This document shows positions 1 through 8,037 of a stretch of DNA of 28,211 nucleotides, piece after piece (position 1 is the stretch's first letter; every line of letters starts with the position of its first letter). Origin of the DNA: Candidatus Pelagibacter sp. (GTDB taxonomy: Bacteria > Pseudomonadota > Alphaproteobacteria > Pelagibacterales > Pelagibacteraceae); contig JAOHEU010000010.1 in NCBI GenBank assembly GCA_028097645.1, forward strand, positions 1 through 28,211, written 5' to 3'. The notes below the pieces were generated by a model, which was not told the DNA's origin, did no database searches, and saw only the letters and a program-made list of their open reading frames with translations. Position numbers and translations under genes: made by a program.

Positions 1-728
1 TAATCGAATTTGCAAGAATTTATGGTTTTCAAGTAGATTTTCAAAGAGATATTCGAAAAGAAGATAAATTTCAAATTATGTACGAGATATTTATTGATGA
101 GAATAATAAAGTAGTTGAAACAGGAGAAATTCTTTTTGCAAATCTAAAGTTAAGCGGTCAGGACAATTCTTTATATTATTTTGATAAAGAAAATGTTGAA
201 GGACATTATGATAAAAATGGAAAAAGTGTGCAAAAAGCATTAATGAAAACACCCATTAATGGTGCAAGATTATCTTCATCATTTGGAATGAGAAAACATC
301 CGATAGATGGATTTAACAAGATGCATAGAGGAACAGATTTTGCAGCACCCAAAGGAACACCTATCATGGCTTCTGGAAATGGCATAATCCAAAAAGCAGG
401 CTGGTGTGGAGGTGGTGGAAATTGTGTAAAAATTAGACACAACTCAACTTACGAAACAGTTTACGCGCATATGTCAAAATTTGCACGTGGAATAAAAAAG
501 GGTGTTAGAGTTAAACAAGGACAAACAATTGGTTATGTTGGATCAACTGGAAAATCAACTGGTCCCCATTTGCATTATGAAGTTATTGTTAATGGAAAAA
601 AAGTAAACTCTCAAAAACTAAAGCTTCCATCAGGTAAGGTTTTGAAAGGAAAAAATAGAAAACTTTTTGAAACTAATAAAATAAAATTAAACGTTTTAAA
701 GTCAGAAAAAATTATTGGATTAAATTAA
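1..728 (+). CDS. M23 family metallopeptidase (murein endopeptidase), 5' end cut by window
   Basis: The frame stays open from position 3 through the ATG at 78, so the window probably starts inside the gene; the residues before that Met (IEFARIYGFQVDFQRDIRKE) look like the domain that precedes the peptidase in OapA/MepM-like proteins. Counting from the Met at 78, the LytM/M23 core lies at about residues 58-175. It shows the zinc-ligand pattern HRGTD (H83, D87), the tyrosine/histidine segment YAHMSKF (H131) and the closing GPHLHYEV (H164, H166). Family members cleave peptidoglycan cross-links in the periplasm; the signal or anchor would lie upstream of the window. A Lys-rich tail follows the catalytic domain. 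The stop overlaps the convergent DUF4167 gene by 4 nt. The family is certain; the exact bond cleaved cannot be read from the sequence. Confidence 0.93.
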   Translation, partial: IEFARIYGFQVDFQRDIRKEDKFQIMYEIFIDENNKVVETGEILFANLKLSGQDNSLYYFDKENVEGHYDKNGKSVQKALMKTPINGARLSSSFGMRKHPIDGFNKMHRGTDFAAPKGTPIMASGNGIIQKAGWCGGGGNCVKIRHNSTYETVYAHMSKFARGIKKGVRVKQGQTIGYVGSTGKSTGPHLHYEVIVNGKKVNSQKLKLPSGKVLKGKNRKLFETNKIKLNVLKSEKIIGLN

Positions 729-1162
729 TTTTCTCCAGTTTTTTTTTTAGAAATTGGTTTAATCTCTGCTACAACTTTCTTATCTTCGACACTAATTTCT
801 TCAGTTTTTTCAGATAATTCCGATGTTTCAGTGATATTTTCAGTAGATTTATTTTCAGCAAATTTTAGTCTTTTATAATTTTCTTGTTCATTCAAGATTC
901 TTGTAAAATGATCTGCGTGTTGTAGATAATTTTCAGATAAAATTTTATCTCCATTAGAAGAAGCTTCTCTTGCTAAATCATTATATTTTTCAATTAACTT
1001 TGGTGCATTATGATTATTTCTTCCTGGAACTTTTCTTTTAAAATTATCGTTGTTTGAGTAATTAGATCCAAATTTAGGTCTATCTCCATTACTTTTAAAA
1101 TTTCTATCGTTTCTTCTAAAATTATTTCTTCTAGCGTTATTATTGTTTCTAAATGTTACCAT
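725..1162 (-). CDS. DUF4167 domain protein, Asn/Arg-rich
   Basis: A 145-residue protein. The first ~55 residues are extremely rich in Asn, Arg and Lys (MVTFRNNNNARRNNFRRNDR) and look disordered and able to bind RNA. Residues ~52-95 hold the conserved helical block (NAPKLIEKYNDLAREASSNGD, then NYLQHADHFTRIL) that defines DUF4167. The tail is acidic, then Lys-rich. In alphaproteobacteria this gene usually follows prmC, as it does here with a 12-nt gap, so it is probably the last gene of the lysC-ispG-prfA-prmC transcript. Function is not established. The operon with release factor 1 and its methylase suggests a translation or RNA role, but that is inference from context and composition only. 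Confidence 0.88.
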   Translation of the reverse strand: MVTFRNNNNARRNNFRRNDRNFKSNGDRPKFGSNYSNNDNFKRKVPGRNNHNAPKLIEKYNDLAREASSNGDKILSENYLQHADHFTRILNEQENYKRLKFAENKSTENITETSELSEKTEEISVEDKKVVAEIKPISKKKTGEN

Positions 1163-1174
1163 ATGTCTAATTAA

Positions 1175-2017
1175 TTATATTTTAGTACTGACTATGCAAC
1201 GATCATTGTTTGCAAGATCTTTGACTGAACTATTTATATAAAAACCTTTATTGTTTAATAATTTAATAACTTTACTTCTTTGATCAAAACCAATCTCTAA
1301 AATAAATTTTCCATTTTTTTTTAACAGCTCAGATGTTTTGTTAATTACTTTTCTGATTACTGATAAACCATCTAATCCACCATCCAGAGCAAATTTAGGC
1401 TCAAACTTTAAAACATCACTCTCCAAATATTTTAAATGACTACTTTTAATATAAGGGGGATTAGAAACAATCAAATCATATTTGCCTTGAGCAAATTTGT
1501 CAACATCTGATTTATAAAATTTTACCCTATCATCTACTAAGAGCTTTTTTGCATTTAATCTAGATATTTCTAATGAATTTTTACTAATATCTATTCCAGT
1601 TCCATAAAAATTTTTTTTTTCTTTTAGAATAGTCAAGAGTATACACCCCGAACCAACTCCAATATCAAGAATTCTTAAACAATTCTTATTCTTAGTAATT
1701 TTTAAAATTTGTTCTATAATAATCTCTGTATCAGGACGAGGTATAAGAGTATTTTTATTTACATAAAATTCACTTTTCCAAAAAAACTTTTTATTTAAAA
1801 GATAGGCTATTGGCTTTCTGGTTGCTCGTTCATAAATTAATTTTTTAAAATAATCAAAATTTTCATTATTTAAGATTTTATTATGATTTAAAATTATATA
1901 CTCACGATCTTTATCTAAAGCTTTAGCCATTAAAATTTCTGTGTCGAGTTGAGCCGATAGAATAGATTTGTCTTTTAAAATATTTGTTGCCTCTATAATT
2001 GCTGAGTGAATATTCAT
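1175..2017 (-). CDS. prmC: Peptide chain release factor N5-glutamine methyltransferase
   Basis: The 280 residues match PrmC/HemK in length. An N-terminal helical domain (about 1-75) precedes the SAM-dependent methyltransferase fold. Motif I is DIGVGSG (118-124) and the glutamine-binding NPPY motif is at 186-189, followed by the family block FALDGGLDGL. The enzyme methylates the Gln of the GGQ motif in release factors, using S-adenosylmethionine. Its likely substrate, RF1, is encoded directly upstream: the prfA stop codon abuts this ATG with no spacer, so the two are probably translationally coupled. Confidence 0.96.
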   Translation of the reverse strand: MNIHSAIIEATNILKDKSILSAQLDTEILMAKALDKDREYIILNHNKILNNENFDYFKKLIYERATRKPIAYLLNKKFFWKSEFYVNKNTLIPRPDTEIIIEQILKITKNKNCLRILDIGVGSGCILLTILKEKKNFYGTGIDISKNSLEISRLNAKKLLVDDRVKFYKSDVDKFAQGKYDLIVSNPPYIKSSHLKYLESDVLKFEPKFALDGGLDGLSVIRKVINKTSELLKKNGKFILEIGFDQRSKVIKLLNNKGFYINSSVKDLANNDRCIVSTKI

Positions 2018-3091
2018 TTAATTTAAACTGCTTAAACTATCTTCTTGTGCTTGTAATGTCAGTGATTCGATCATTTCGTCAAAAGCTTCACCTTCTAAAA
2101 ATTCCTCTAATCTATGAAGCGTTAAATTAATTCTATGATCTGTCACTCTTCCTTGTGGAAAATTATAAGTTCTAATTCTTTCCGATCTATCTCCAGTTCC
2201 TATTTTTGTTTTTCTATCTTGTGATCTTTCTTGGTCAATTCTTGATCTCTCTAACTCATATAACCTTGACCTTAAAATTTTCATCCCTTTTGCTTTATTT
2301 TTATGTTGAGATTTTTCATCTTGCTGAGAAACAGACAATCCTGTTGGAATGTGGGTAATTCTAACTGCACTATCAGTTGTGTTTACCGACTGTCCTCCTG
2401 GGCCACCCGCTCTAAAAACATCTATTCTTAAATCAGACTCATTTATCTTTAAATCAACTTCCTCAGCTTCAGGTAATACTGCAACAGTTGCTGCTGAAGT
2501 ATGAACTCTTCCCTGTGTTTCGGTATCTGGCACTCTTTGAACTCTATGCACTCCGCTTTCATACTTTAAAGTTGAATAAATATTAGTTCCTTTTATTGAT
2601 GCAATAACCTCTTTTAGTCCTCCTGCATCACTCCTAGAGATTGATATTAATTCTAATGTCCATTTTTTTTTATGGCTCACTTTTTCATACATTTTAAAAA
2701 GATCTGAAGCAAACAGACTTGCTTCTAGTCCTCCGGTTCCTGCTCTAATTTCTATGATTGCATTTTTTTTATCAGCTTCATCTTTTGGAAGCAAAAATAA
2801 TTTTAATTTTTTTTCATTTATTTCAAATTCAGTCTTTAATTCTGATAATTCAAGTTCAGCCATATCTTTTAATTCTTTATCCGCCAAACCATCATTTAAA
2901 ATTTTTTCTAAATCTTTTTTATCCTCTTCAAATGATAAATATTTTTTAGCATTTATTATAATTTCATTAAGATCAGAGTACTCTTTTGATTTTTCTGCAA
3001 ATAGCTTTTTGTCAATTTCACCTGAAGATAAATCTTTTTCTAAAGTTGAGTGCTTTAATATGAGTTCTTCAATTGTTTTTACAGGTATCAT
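2018..3091 (-). CDS. prfA: Peptide chain release factor 1
   Basis: At 357 residues this is the normal length for RF1. The catalytic GGQ loop is at residues 232-234 within [21 protein letters not shown], the sequence that promotes peptidyl-tRNA hydrolysis. The codon-recognition tripeptide has the PxT form of RF1 (P188-D189-T190 in [16 protein letters not shown]), not the SPF form of RF2, so it should read UAA and UAG. The N-terminal ~100 residues are the charged helical domain 1. The ATG overlaps the stop codon of ispG in a TAATG junction, which suggests coupled translation. Confidence 0.97.
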   Translation of the reverse strand: MIPVKTIEELILKHSTLEKDLSSGEIDKKLFAEKSKEYSDLNEIIINAKKYLSFEEDKKDLEKILNDGLADKELKDMAELELSELKTEFEINEKKLKLFLLPKDEADKKNAIIEIRAGTGGLEASLFASDLFKMYEKVSHKKKWTLELISISRSDAGGLKEVIASIKGTNIYSTLKYESGVHRVQRVPDTETQGRVHTSAATVAVLPEAEEVDLKINESDLRIDVFRAGGPGGQSVNTTDSAVRITHIPTGLSVSQQDEKSQHKNKAKGMKILRSRLYELERSRIDQERSQDRKTKIGTGDRSERIRTYNFPQGRVTDHRINLTLHRLEEFLEGEAFDEMIESLTLQAQEDSLSSLN

Positions 3092-4188
3092 TATTTTTTT
3101 TCTAACTCTAAAGCTTTTTTTTCAACTTCAGCCACTACTTTATCAATTATTTCATTTGTTAAGACTTTCTTACTTTGTACACCAGAAAGATAAAGCATAT
3201 TGTTTCCTTTTCCACCACCTGTAATACCCACGTCTGTCATTGCTGCTTCACCGGGCCCATTCACTACACATCCAATTATTGACAGCGTAACTGGCGTTTT
3301 AATATGAGATAATTTTTCTTCTAAAACCTTTACAGTATCGATTACTTGAAATGCTTGTCTAGCACATGATGGACAAGAAATAATTTTTACCCCTCTATTT
3401 CTTAAACCTAATGACTTTAAAATCTCATTACCGATTTTTATTTCTTTTACCGGGTCATCAGAAAGTGAAATTCTGATAGTATCGCCAATTCCATCTAAAA
3501 GTAGTGTTCCAAGTCCAATAGATGACTTAACACTTCCAGATACAAAACTTCCGGCTTCTGTAATTCCAAGATGTAATGGATAATTCATTACTTTTGAAAG
3601 TTGGCGATAAGCTGCGATTGATAAAAAAACATCTGATGACTTAACGCTAACTTTAAAGTTAAAAAAATTTTGATCTTCTAAAACTTTAATATTTCTCAAA
3701 GCACTCTCTACTAAAGCCTCTGGACAAGGTTCTTTATATTTTTCTAAAATATCTTTTTCAAGTGAACCTGCATTTACACCAATACGGATTGAACAATCAT
3801 TATTTTTTGCAGCGCTTAAAACATCATGAATTTTTTGTTTATCACCAATATTGCCTGGATTTATTCTTAAACATTTTGCTCCGTTTTCAGCAGCCTCAAT
3901 TGCTCGTTTATAATGAAAATGAATATCGGCAATTACTGGTAGCTTAACATTGTTTGTTATTTCTTTTAATGCTTTTGTAGAATCTTCATCTGGACAAGAA
4001 ACTCTTACAATGTCTGCTCCTTCTTCATGAATTGCATGTATTTGATCAATTGTAGCTTTAACATCAGTTGTCAAAGTATTGGTCATTGACTGAACTGAAA
4101 TTGGATTATCCCCACCAATCTTTACATCACCAACATTTATTACTCTGGTTTTTTTTCGATTAATATTTCTGAAGGGCCTGAGGCTCAT
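3091..4188 (-). CDS. ispG: (E)-4-hydroxy-3-methylbut-2-enyl-diphosphate synthase
   Basis: GcpE/IspG carries out the penultimate step of the non-mevalonate (MEP) isoprenoid pathway, turning the cyclic diphosphate MEcPP into HMBPP with a [4Fe-4S] cluster. The N-terminal TIM-barrel part contains SVQSMTNT (31-38), [14 protein letters not shown] (57-70) and [10 protein letters not shown] (106-115). The C-terminal cluster domain has the three expected cysteines C272 and C275 ([10 protein letters not shown]) and C307 ([10 protein letters not shown]). The 365-residue length is normal. It sits between lysC (5-nt gap) and prfA (1-nt overlap), a place where many alphaproteobacteria carry ptsP instead. 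Isoprenoids made here feed ubiquinone synthesis, to which the nearby ubiG belongs. Confidence 0.97.
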   Translation of the reverse strand: MSLRPFRNINRKKTRVINVGDVKIGGDNPISVQSMTNTLTTDVKATIDQIHAIHEEGADIVRVSCPDEDSTKALKEITNNVKLPVIADIHFHYKRAIEAAENGAKCLRINPGNIGDKQKIHDVLSAAKNNDCSIRIGVNAGSLEKDILEKYKEPCPEALVESALRNIKVLEDQNFFNFKVSVKSSDVFLSIAAYRQLSKVMNYPLHLGITEAGSFVSGSVKSSIGLGTLLLDGIGDTIRISLSDDPVKEIKIGNEILKSLGLRNRGVKIISCPSCARQAFQVIDTVKVLEEKLSHIKTPVTLSIIGCVVNGPGEAAMTDVGITGGGKGNNMLYLSGVQSKKVLTNEIIDKVVAEVEKKALELEKK

Positions 4189-4193
4189 AAAAT

Positions 4194-5405
4194 TTAGTCC
4201 AATTTAAATTCTTTATGCAATACAGCTATAGATTTTTTTACTTGATTGGTAGCAACTAAAACTGAAATTTTAATTTCAGAAGTTGATATTACCAAGATAT
4301 TTATTTTTTTTGAAGCTAAAGCTTGAAACATTCGATAGGTTATTCCAGGTGTTGTTATCATTCCTACCCCAATTATTGAAACTTTAGATACATCCTTATC
4401 AAACGATAACTTTTTATAAGATATTTTTTTATTTTGTTTTATGAATTTTTCAGTTTTTTTTAAGTCATCAGCTTTGATTGTGAATGTAAGATCTGTTTCC
4501 TTGCCATTTAGAGAAATATTTTGAACAACCATATCAACATTTATTAAATTTTGAGACAAAGGTTTAAAAATTGAAGCTGCTACCCCTGGTTTATCTTTAA
4601 CTCCTTCAATTGTAATTTTTGCATCATTTTTTGTTGATGAAATTCCAGTAATAATTTGATCACTGAAGGCTTTTGACGAATTTGTGATTAAAGTTCCAGG
4701 TTTTAAAACAAATGAAGATTTAACTTGTATGTCTATTTTGTTCAATTTTGCATCCTGTACAGAAGTTGGCTGCATTACTTTTGAGCCTAAAGATGCCATT
4801 TCTAACATTTCATCATAAAATATTTTTTTAATTTTTTTTGCATTTTTGTACTGTCTTGGATCCGTTGTATAAACACCATCTACATCGGTATAAATAATAC
4901 ATTCATCTGCTTTAATAAATTTAGCTAACATTATTGCAGTAGCATCTGAACCGCTTCTGCCAATAGTTGTTAGTCTATAATCTTTGTTTATTCCTTGAAA
5001 GCCAGTGATTACAGGAATTCCTCCACTTTTAAGATAGCTCTGTAATTCTTTTGAAACTACTCTATTAATTCTTGCTGCAGAATAAGGTCCTTCAGTTATA
5101 ATAGGTATTTGCCAAGATAACCAAGATCTAGATTTAAACCCGATATGCTTTAATCTTCCAGCAATTAAAGCACAAGACACTTGTTCTCCCGTGGACAGCA
5201 GAGAGTCATATTCAGCTTTGTCAAAATTATTACTAATTAATTTAGATTTATTAACTAGTTCGTTAGTTACTCCGCTCATGGCAGAGGAAATCACTACTAC
5301 ATTATTCTTCTTCTTTTTATAAGAAGATATAATTTTACATACTTTTTTAATTCTATCGATACTTCCAACAGAAGTTCCACCAAACTTTAAAACAACAGTT
5401 TTCAT
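4194..5405 (-). CDS. lysC: Aspartate kinase
   Basis: Aspartokinase phosphorylates aspartate, the first step towards lysine, threonine, methionine and diaminopimelate. The 403-residue protein starts [15 protein letters not shown], with the kinase signature KFGGTSVG at 7-14. It has the nucleotide/aspartate loop [11 protein letters not shown] in mid-protein and two tandem C-terminal ACT domains (about 265-403) with segments such as [13 protein letters not shown] and [19 protein letters not shown]. The ACT domains indicate allosteric feedback control by end products. It is first in the minus-strand lysC-ispG-prfA-prmC-DUF4167 group and is divergent from ubiG, an arrangement common in alphaproteobacteria. 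A TTGACA -35 box and an inverted repeat lie just upstream. Confidence 0.97.
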   Translation of the reverse strand: MKTVVLKFGGTSVGSIDRIKKVCKIISSYKKKKNNVVVISSAMSGVTNELVNKSKLISNNFDKAEYDSLLSTGEQVSCALIAGRLKHIGFKSRSWLSWQIPIITEGPYSAARINRVVSKELQSYLKSGGIPVITGFQGINKDYRLTTIGRSGSDATAIMLAKFIKADECIIYTDVDGVYTTDPRQYKNAKKIKKIFYDEMLEMASLGSKVMQPTSVQDAKLNKIDIQVKSSFVLKPGTLITNSSKAFSDQIITGISSTKNDAKITIEGVKDKPGVAASIFKPLSQNLINVDMVVQNISLNGKETDLTFTIKADDLKKTEKFIKQNKKISYKKLSFDKDVSKVSIIGVGMITTPGITYRMFQALASKKINILVISTSEIKISVLVATNQVKKSIAVLHKEFKLD

Positions 5406-5441
5406 TGATCAAATTTATTTATTATAATTTAATAAATAATT

Positions 5442-5470
5442 GATAAAATACATCTTAGTTGGTATGTCAA
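5442..5470 (-). promoter_or_regulatory. Putative sigma70-type promoter of the lysC operon
   Basis: On the minus strand there is a perfect TTGACA (plus-strand 5465-5470) followed after 17 nt by TTTATC (5442-5447), a weak -10 match. The lysC ATG is at 5405, so the leader would be about 30 nt. The -35 is convincing; the -10 choice is uncertain because the region is nearly all A and T. Confidence 0.45.
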
Positions 5471-5474
5471 CTAA
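5455..5474. promoter_or_regulatory. Perfect inverted repeat between lysC and ubiG, possible operator
   Basis: TTAGTTG (5455-5461) and CAACTAA (5468-5474) are perfect complements around a 6-nt spacer. The repeat overlaps the putative lysC -35 box and lies 10 nt upstream of the ubiG start, so a dimeric protein bound here could affect both divergent genes. No regulator is known to me for this site. In such AT-rich DNA, chance occurrence is possible. Confidence 0.35.
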
Positions 5475-5483
5475 TTATCGATT

Positions 5484-6206
5484 ATGAGCACTGTAAATAA
5501 AAAAGAAATTGAAAAATTTTCAAAAATGGCGGCTGAATGGTGGGACCCAAGTGGAAAATTTAAGCCACTTCATAAATTTAATCCTATAAGAATTAAATAT
5601 ATTAAAGAAAATATTATTAATAGTTTTAAATTAAAACCCAAACAAAGACCTCTAGAAAAAATCAATATATTAGATATTGGTTGTGGCGGAGGACTTCTAT
5701 CTGAACCAATGACAAGATTAGGTGCAAATGTAACTGGAATTGACGCATCAAGTAAAAATATCAGTATTGCTAAGTTACATGCCAAAAAAAATAAACTTAA
5801 AATTAATTATTTATGCTCATCACCTGAAAAATTAAAAATTAAAAAAAAATTTGATGTTATTTTGAATATGGAAATAGTTGAACATGTAGAAGATATTAAT
5901 TTTTTTATAAATTCTTGTTCAAAACTTTTAAAAAAAAATGGCCTTATGTTTGTCGCCACTCTTAATAAAACATTAAAATCTTATATATTTGCAATTGTTG
6001 GGGCAGAATATGTTTTAAGATGGCTTCCGATAGGAACTCATGACTGGGAAAAATTCGTAAGACCAGAAGATCTTAAAAAAATATTAAGCAAAAATAATTT
6101 AAAGTTAGAAAAGTTAGAAGGAATGAATTTTAATATAATTAAAGATGAGTGGACAGTTTCTTCAGACACTTCAATTAATTATATTGTTAAATCTTTAAAA
6201 CTCTAA
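5484..6206 (+). CDS. ubiG: Ubiquinone biosynthesis O-methyltransferase
   Basis: UbiG performs the O-methylation steps of ubiquinone synthesis using S-adenosylmethionine. The 240-residue protein has the family N-terminus (KFSKMAAEWWDPSGKFKPLHKFNPIRIKYI, residues 11-40). SAM motif I is ILDIGCGGGLLSEPM (62-76) with GIDAS after it, then the post-I motif LNMEIVEHVED and the C-terminal block LPIGTHDWEKFVRPEDL. Length and motifs match proteobacterial UbiG. It is transcribed away from lysC and its last 4 nt overlap the convergent DUF1178 gene. Quinone synthesis fits the respiratory genes elsewhere in the window. Confidence 0.96.
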   Translation: MSTVNKKEIEKFSKMAAEWWDPSGKFKPLHKFNPIRIKYIKENIINSFKLKPKQRPLEKINILDIGCGGGLLSEPMTRLGANVTGIDASSKNISIAKLHAKKNKLKINYLCSSPEKLKIKKKFDVILNMEIVEHVEDINFFINSCSKLLKKNGLMFVATLNKTLKSYIFAIVGAEYVLRWLPIGTHDWEKFVRPEDLKKILSKNNLKLEKLEGMNFNIIKDEWTVSSDTSINYIVKSLKL

Positions 6207-6631
6207 TTGTCTTTGTCCTCTACCCAAGGTATCATCTGAGCATCGATGCCTTCTTCTTTAAGTTCCATAAGATCTTTCTTGGAAGCGTTTCCATAGATAC
6301 CTTTAGATTTTTTTTTAGGATTGTAGTGAATAGATCGTGCTTCATAGGCAAAATTTTCACCAACAAACTTAAAATTTTCTTTAATAAATTTTTGATAACT
6401 TTTAATTGTTTTTTTAACATTATCGTACTTATCTAGTTGCAAATCGTTTTTTGTATCTTTTTTATTGTTTCTTAAACTAGGTGCCATTAGAGATTTATCT
6501 ACTGTTTTAGAATTACAAATATGACAGATTAAAAGACGTTTTTTTTTTAATTTTTCAAATTCCTTAGATGAGGCAAACCAACTATCAAATGTTGTTTCGC
6601 AGTCTTTGCATGCTAGTTTATATTTAATCAT
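6203..6631 (-). CDS. DUF1178 family protein, putative zinc-binding
   Basis: This 142-residue protein begins MIKYKLACKDCETTFDSWFASS, the typical start of DUF1178. Two CxxC pairs (C8/C11 and C36/C39 in LLICHICNSKTVDKSLMAP) look like a zinc ribbon. The C-terminal half (YEARSIHYNPKKKSKGIYGNASKKDLMELKEEGIDAQMIPW) is also characteristic. No function is established for the family. It is convergent with ubiG (4-nt overlap) and sits 39 nt downstream of argJ on the same strand, so it may be transcribed from the argJ promoter. Confidence 0.88.
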   Translation of the reverse strand: MIKYKLACKDCETTFDSWFASSKEFEKLKKKRLLICHICNSKTVDKSLMAPSLRNNKKDTKNDLQLDKYDNVKKTIKSYQKFIKENFKFVGENFAYEARSIHYNPKKKSKGIYGNASKKDLMELKEEGIDAQMIPWVEDKDN

Positions 6632-6670
6632 AATATTGAATTAATAATTCTCACAAAATTTTCAATACCA

Positions 6671-7972
6671 CTAACTTCTATAATCTGCGTTAATATCAAT
6701 ATATTTTTTTGTAAAATCCATTGTGTAAACAGTAAAGCTTTTCTTTCCAGTAAATATTTCTATATCAAGATCAATATTTTCATTTTTCATGTACTCTGAA
6801 GCTTTTGTTTCATCGTAACCTTGATGTAATTTTCCATCTTGTACAATTTTTAAATTTCCAAATTTAATTAAAAGTTTTTTCAAATTTATTTTTGGTCCAG
6901 CTTTACCTATTGCCATAATTATTCTACCCCAGTTAGGATCCTCACCAGCAATTGCAGTTTTAACTAAAGGAGAATTAGCGATAGAAAGAGCAATCTGCTT
7001 AGCCTCTATTTCTGATTTACACTTTTTAACATTTACCGTCACAAACTTTGAAGATCCTTCCCCATCTGAAACTACTCTTTTTGCTAGATTTAATAAAACA
7101 TTACTCAAAGCCTTGTCAAAATTTTGAATTTTTTTGTCATTTATATTTTTAATTTGGGCATTATCTACTTTACCAGTTGCAAAAATAGTTGCCATATCAT
7201 TAGTACTTGTATCTCCATCACAAGTTATGGCATTAAAAGTTGTTGCTATATTTTTTTTAAGTAGCTTGTTTAAAATATCATTTGAGAGTTTAGCGTCAGT
7301 AAATACATAAACTAATGTAGTTGCCATATTTGGATGGATCATTCCTGAACCTTTTGCTATTCCATAAATCTTAATTTTTTTATTTCCAATTGAGCATTCT
7401 TCCATTGCTAACTTAGGCTTAGTATCAGTTGTCATGATGGCGAGTGCAGCTTTCATCCAAATAAATTTATTTTGAGTATATTTAATTTTATTGATCAAAT
7501 TTGGAATTTTATTAAAAATTTTTTCATAAGGATAAGACTCCCCAATAGTTCCTGTGCAACCAAAGATTATATCTTTTGAAGAAATTTTTTTTGGAGCATC
7601 TTCATCTTGCTCTTGTTTTTTTGTTAATTCTGATGAAATGAAGCCTGATAGTTTCTTTAAACTTTCATAACCTTGCTTACCTGTAAAGGCATTTGCATTC
7701 CGAGTGTTAACTATAAGAGAATAAATTCTTTTACTATTTTGATTTATATTCCACTTAATATTTTCAGATATTATTTTTGACTGAGTGTAAACTGATGCAT
7801 GATTAGCTCCGTCTCTAAAATAGAACATAGACAAGTCGTCTCTATTATCATTATACAGATTTGCGCTTACCACAGAAATAGATACACCATCAACATGATC
7901 AAGGTCTTGAAAATCAATCATTTTGGCATTTTTTGATTTTGAAGATAAAAAGTTTGATAAATTAATTCCCAT
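6671..7972 (-). CDS. argJ: Bifunctional glutamate N-acetyltransferase / ornithine acetyltransferase
   Basis: ArgJ moves the acetyl group from N-acetylornithine to glutamate, closing the cyclic arginine pathway; bifunctional forms can also use acetyl-CoA. The protein cleaves itself at a conserved Ala-Thr bond. Here the motif GSGMIHPNMATTLVYVF places that bond at A217-T218, with Thr218 as the new N-terminal nucleophile. Other family blocks are FGCTGTIGE (137-145), CDGDTSTNDMATIFATG and IAGEDPNWGRIIMAIGKAG. At 433 residues it is somewhat longer than the usual ~400. It is divergent from secA (65 nt between starts), a neighbourhood common in alphaproteobacteria. argD and argF of the same pathway are at 19047-21144. 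Mono- versus bifunctionality cannot be decided from sequence. Confidence 0.95.
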   Translation of the reverse strand: MGINLSNFLSSKSKNAKMIDFQDLDHVDGVSISVVSANLYNDNRDDLSMFYFRDGANHASVYTQSKIISENIKWNINQNSKRIYSLIVNTRNANAFTGKQGYESLKKLSGFISSELTKKQEQDEDAPKKISSKDIIFGCTGTIGESYPYEKIFNKIPNLINKIKYTQNKFIWMKAALAIMTTDTKPKLAMEECSIGNKKIKIYGIAKGSGMIHPNMATTLVYVFTDAKLSNDILNKLLKKNIATTFNAITCDGDTSTNDMATIFATGKVDNAQIKNINDKKIQNFDKALSNVLLNLAKRVVSDGEGSSKFVTVNVKKCKSEIEAKQIALSIANSPLVKTAIAGEDPNWGRIIMAIGKAGPKINLKKLLIKFGNLKIVQDGKLHQGYDETKASEYMKNENIDLDIEIFTGKKSFTVYTMDFTKKYIDINADYRS

Positions 7973-8037
7973 GGTGTTTAAAATAATTATTTAATACATA
8001 TATTAAACATTATAAGTAAAGAATAAATCAAATACTC

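Noticed and set aside
2754..3224. A 156-codon open frame on the plus strand, rich in Phe and Ser
   Set aside because: It lies wholly antisense to prfA and the end of ispG. Its composition is what the complement of Lys/Glu-rich AT-rich genes gives, and it has no family motifs.
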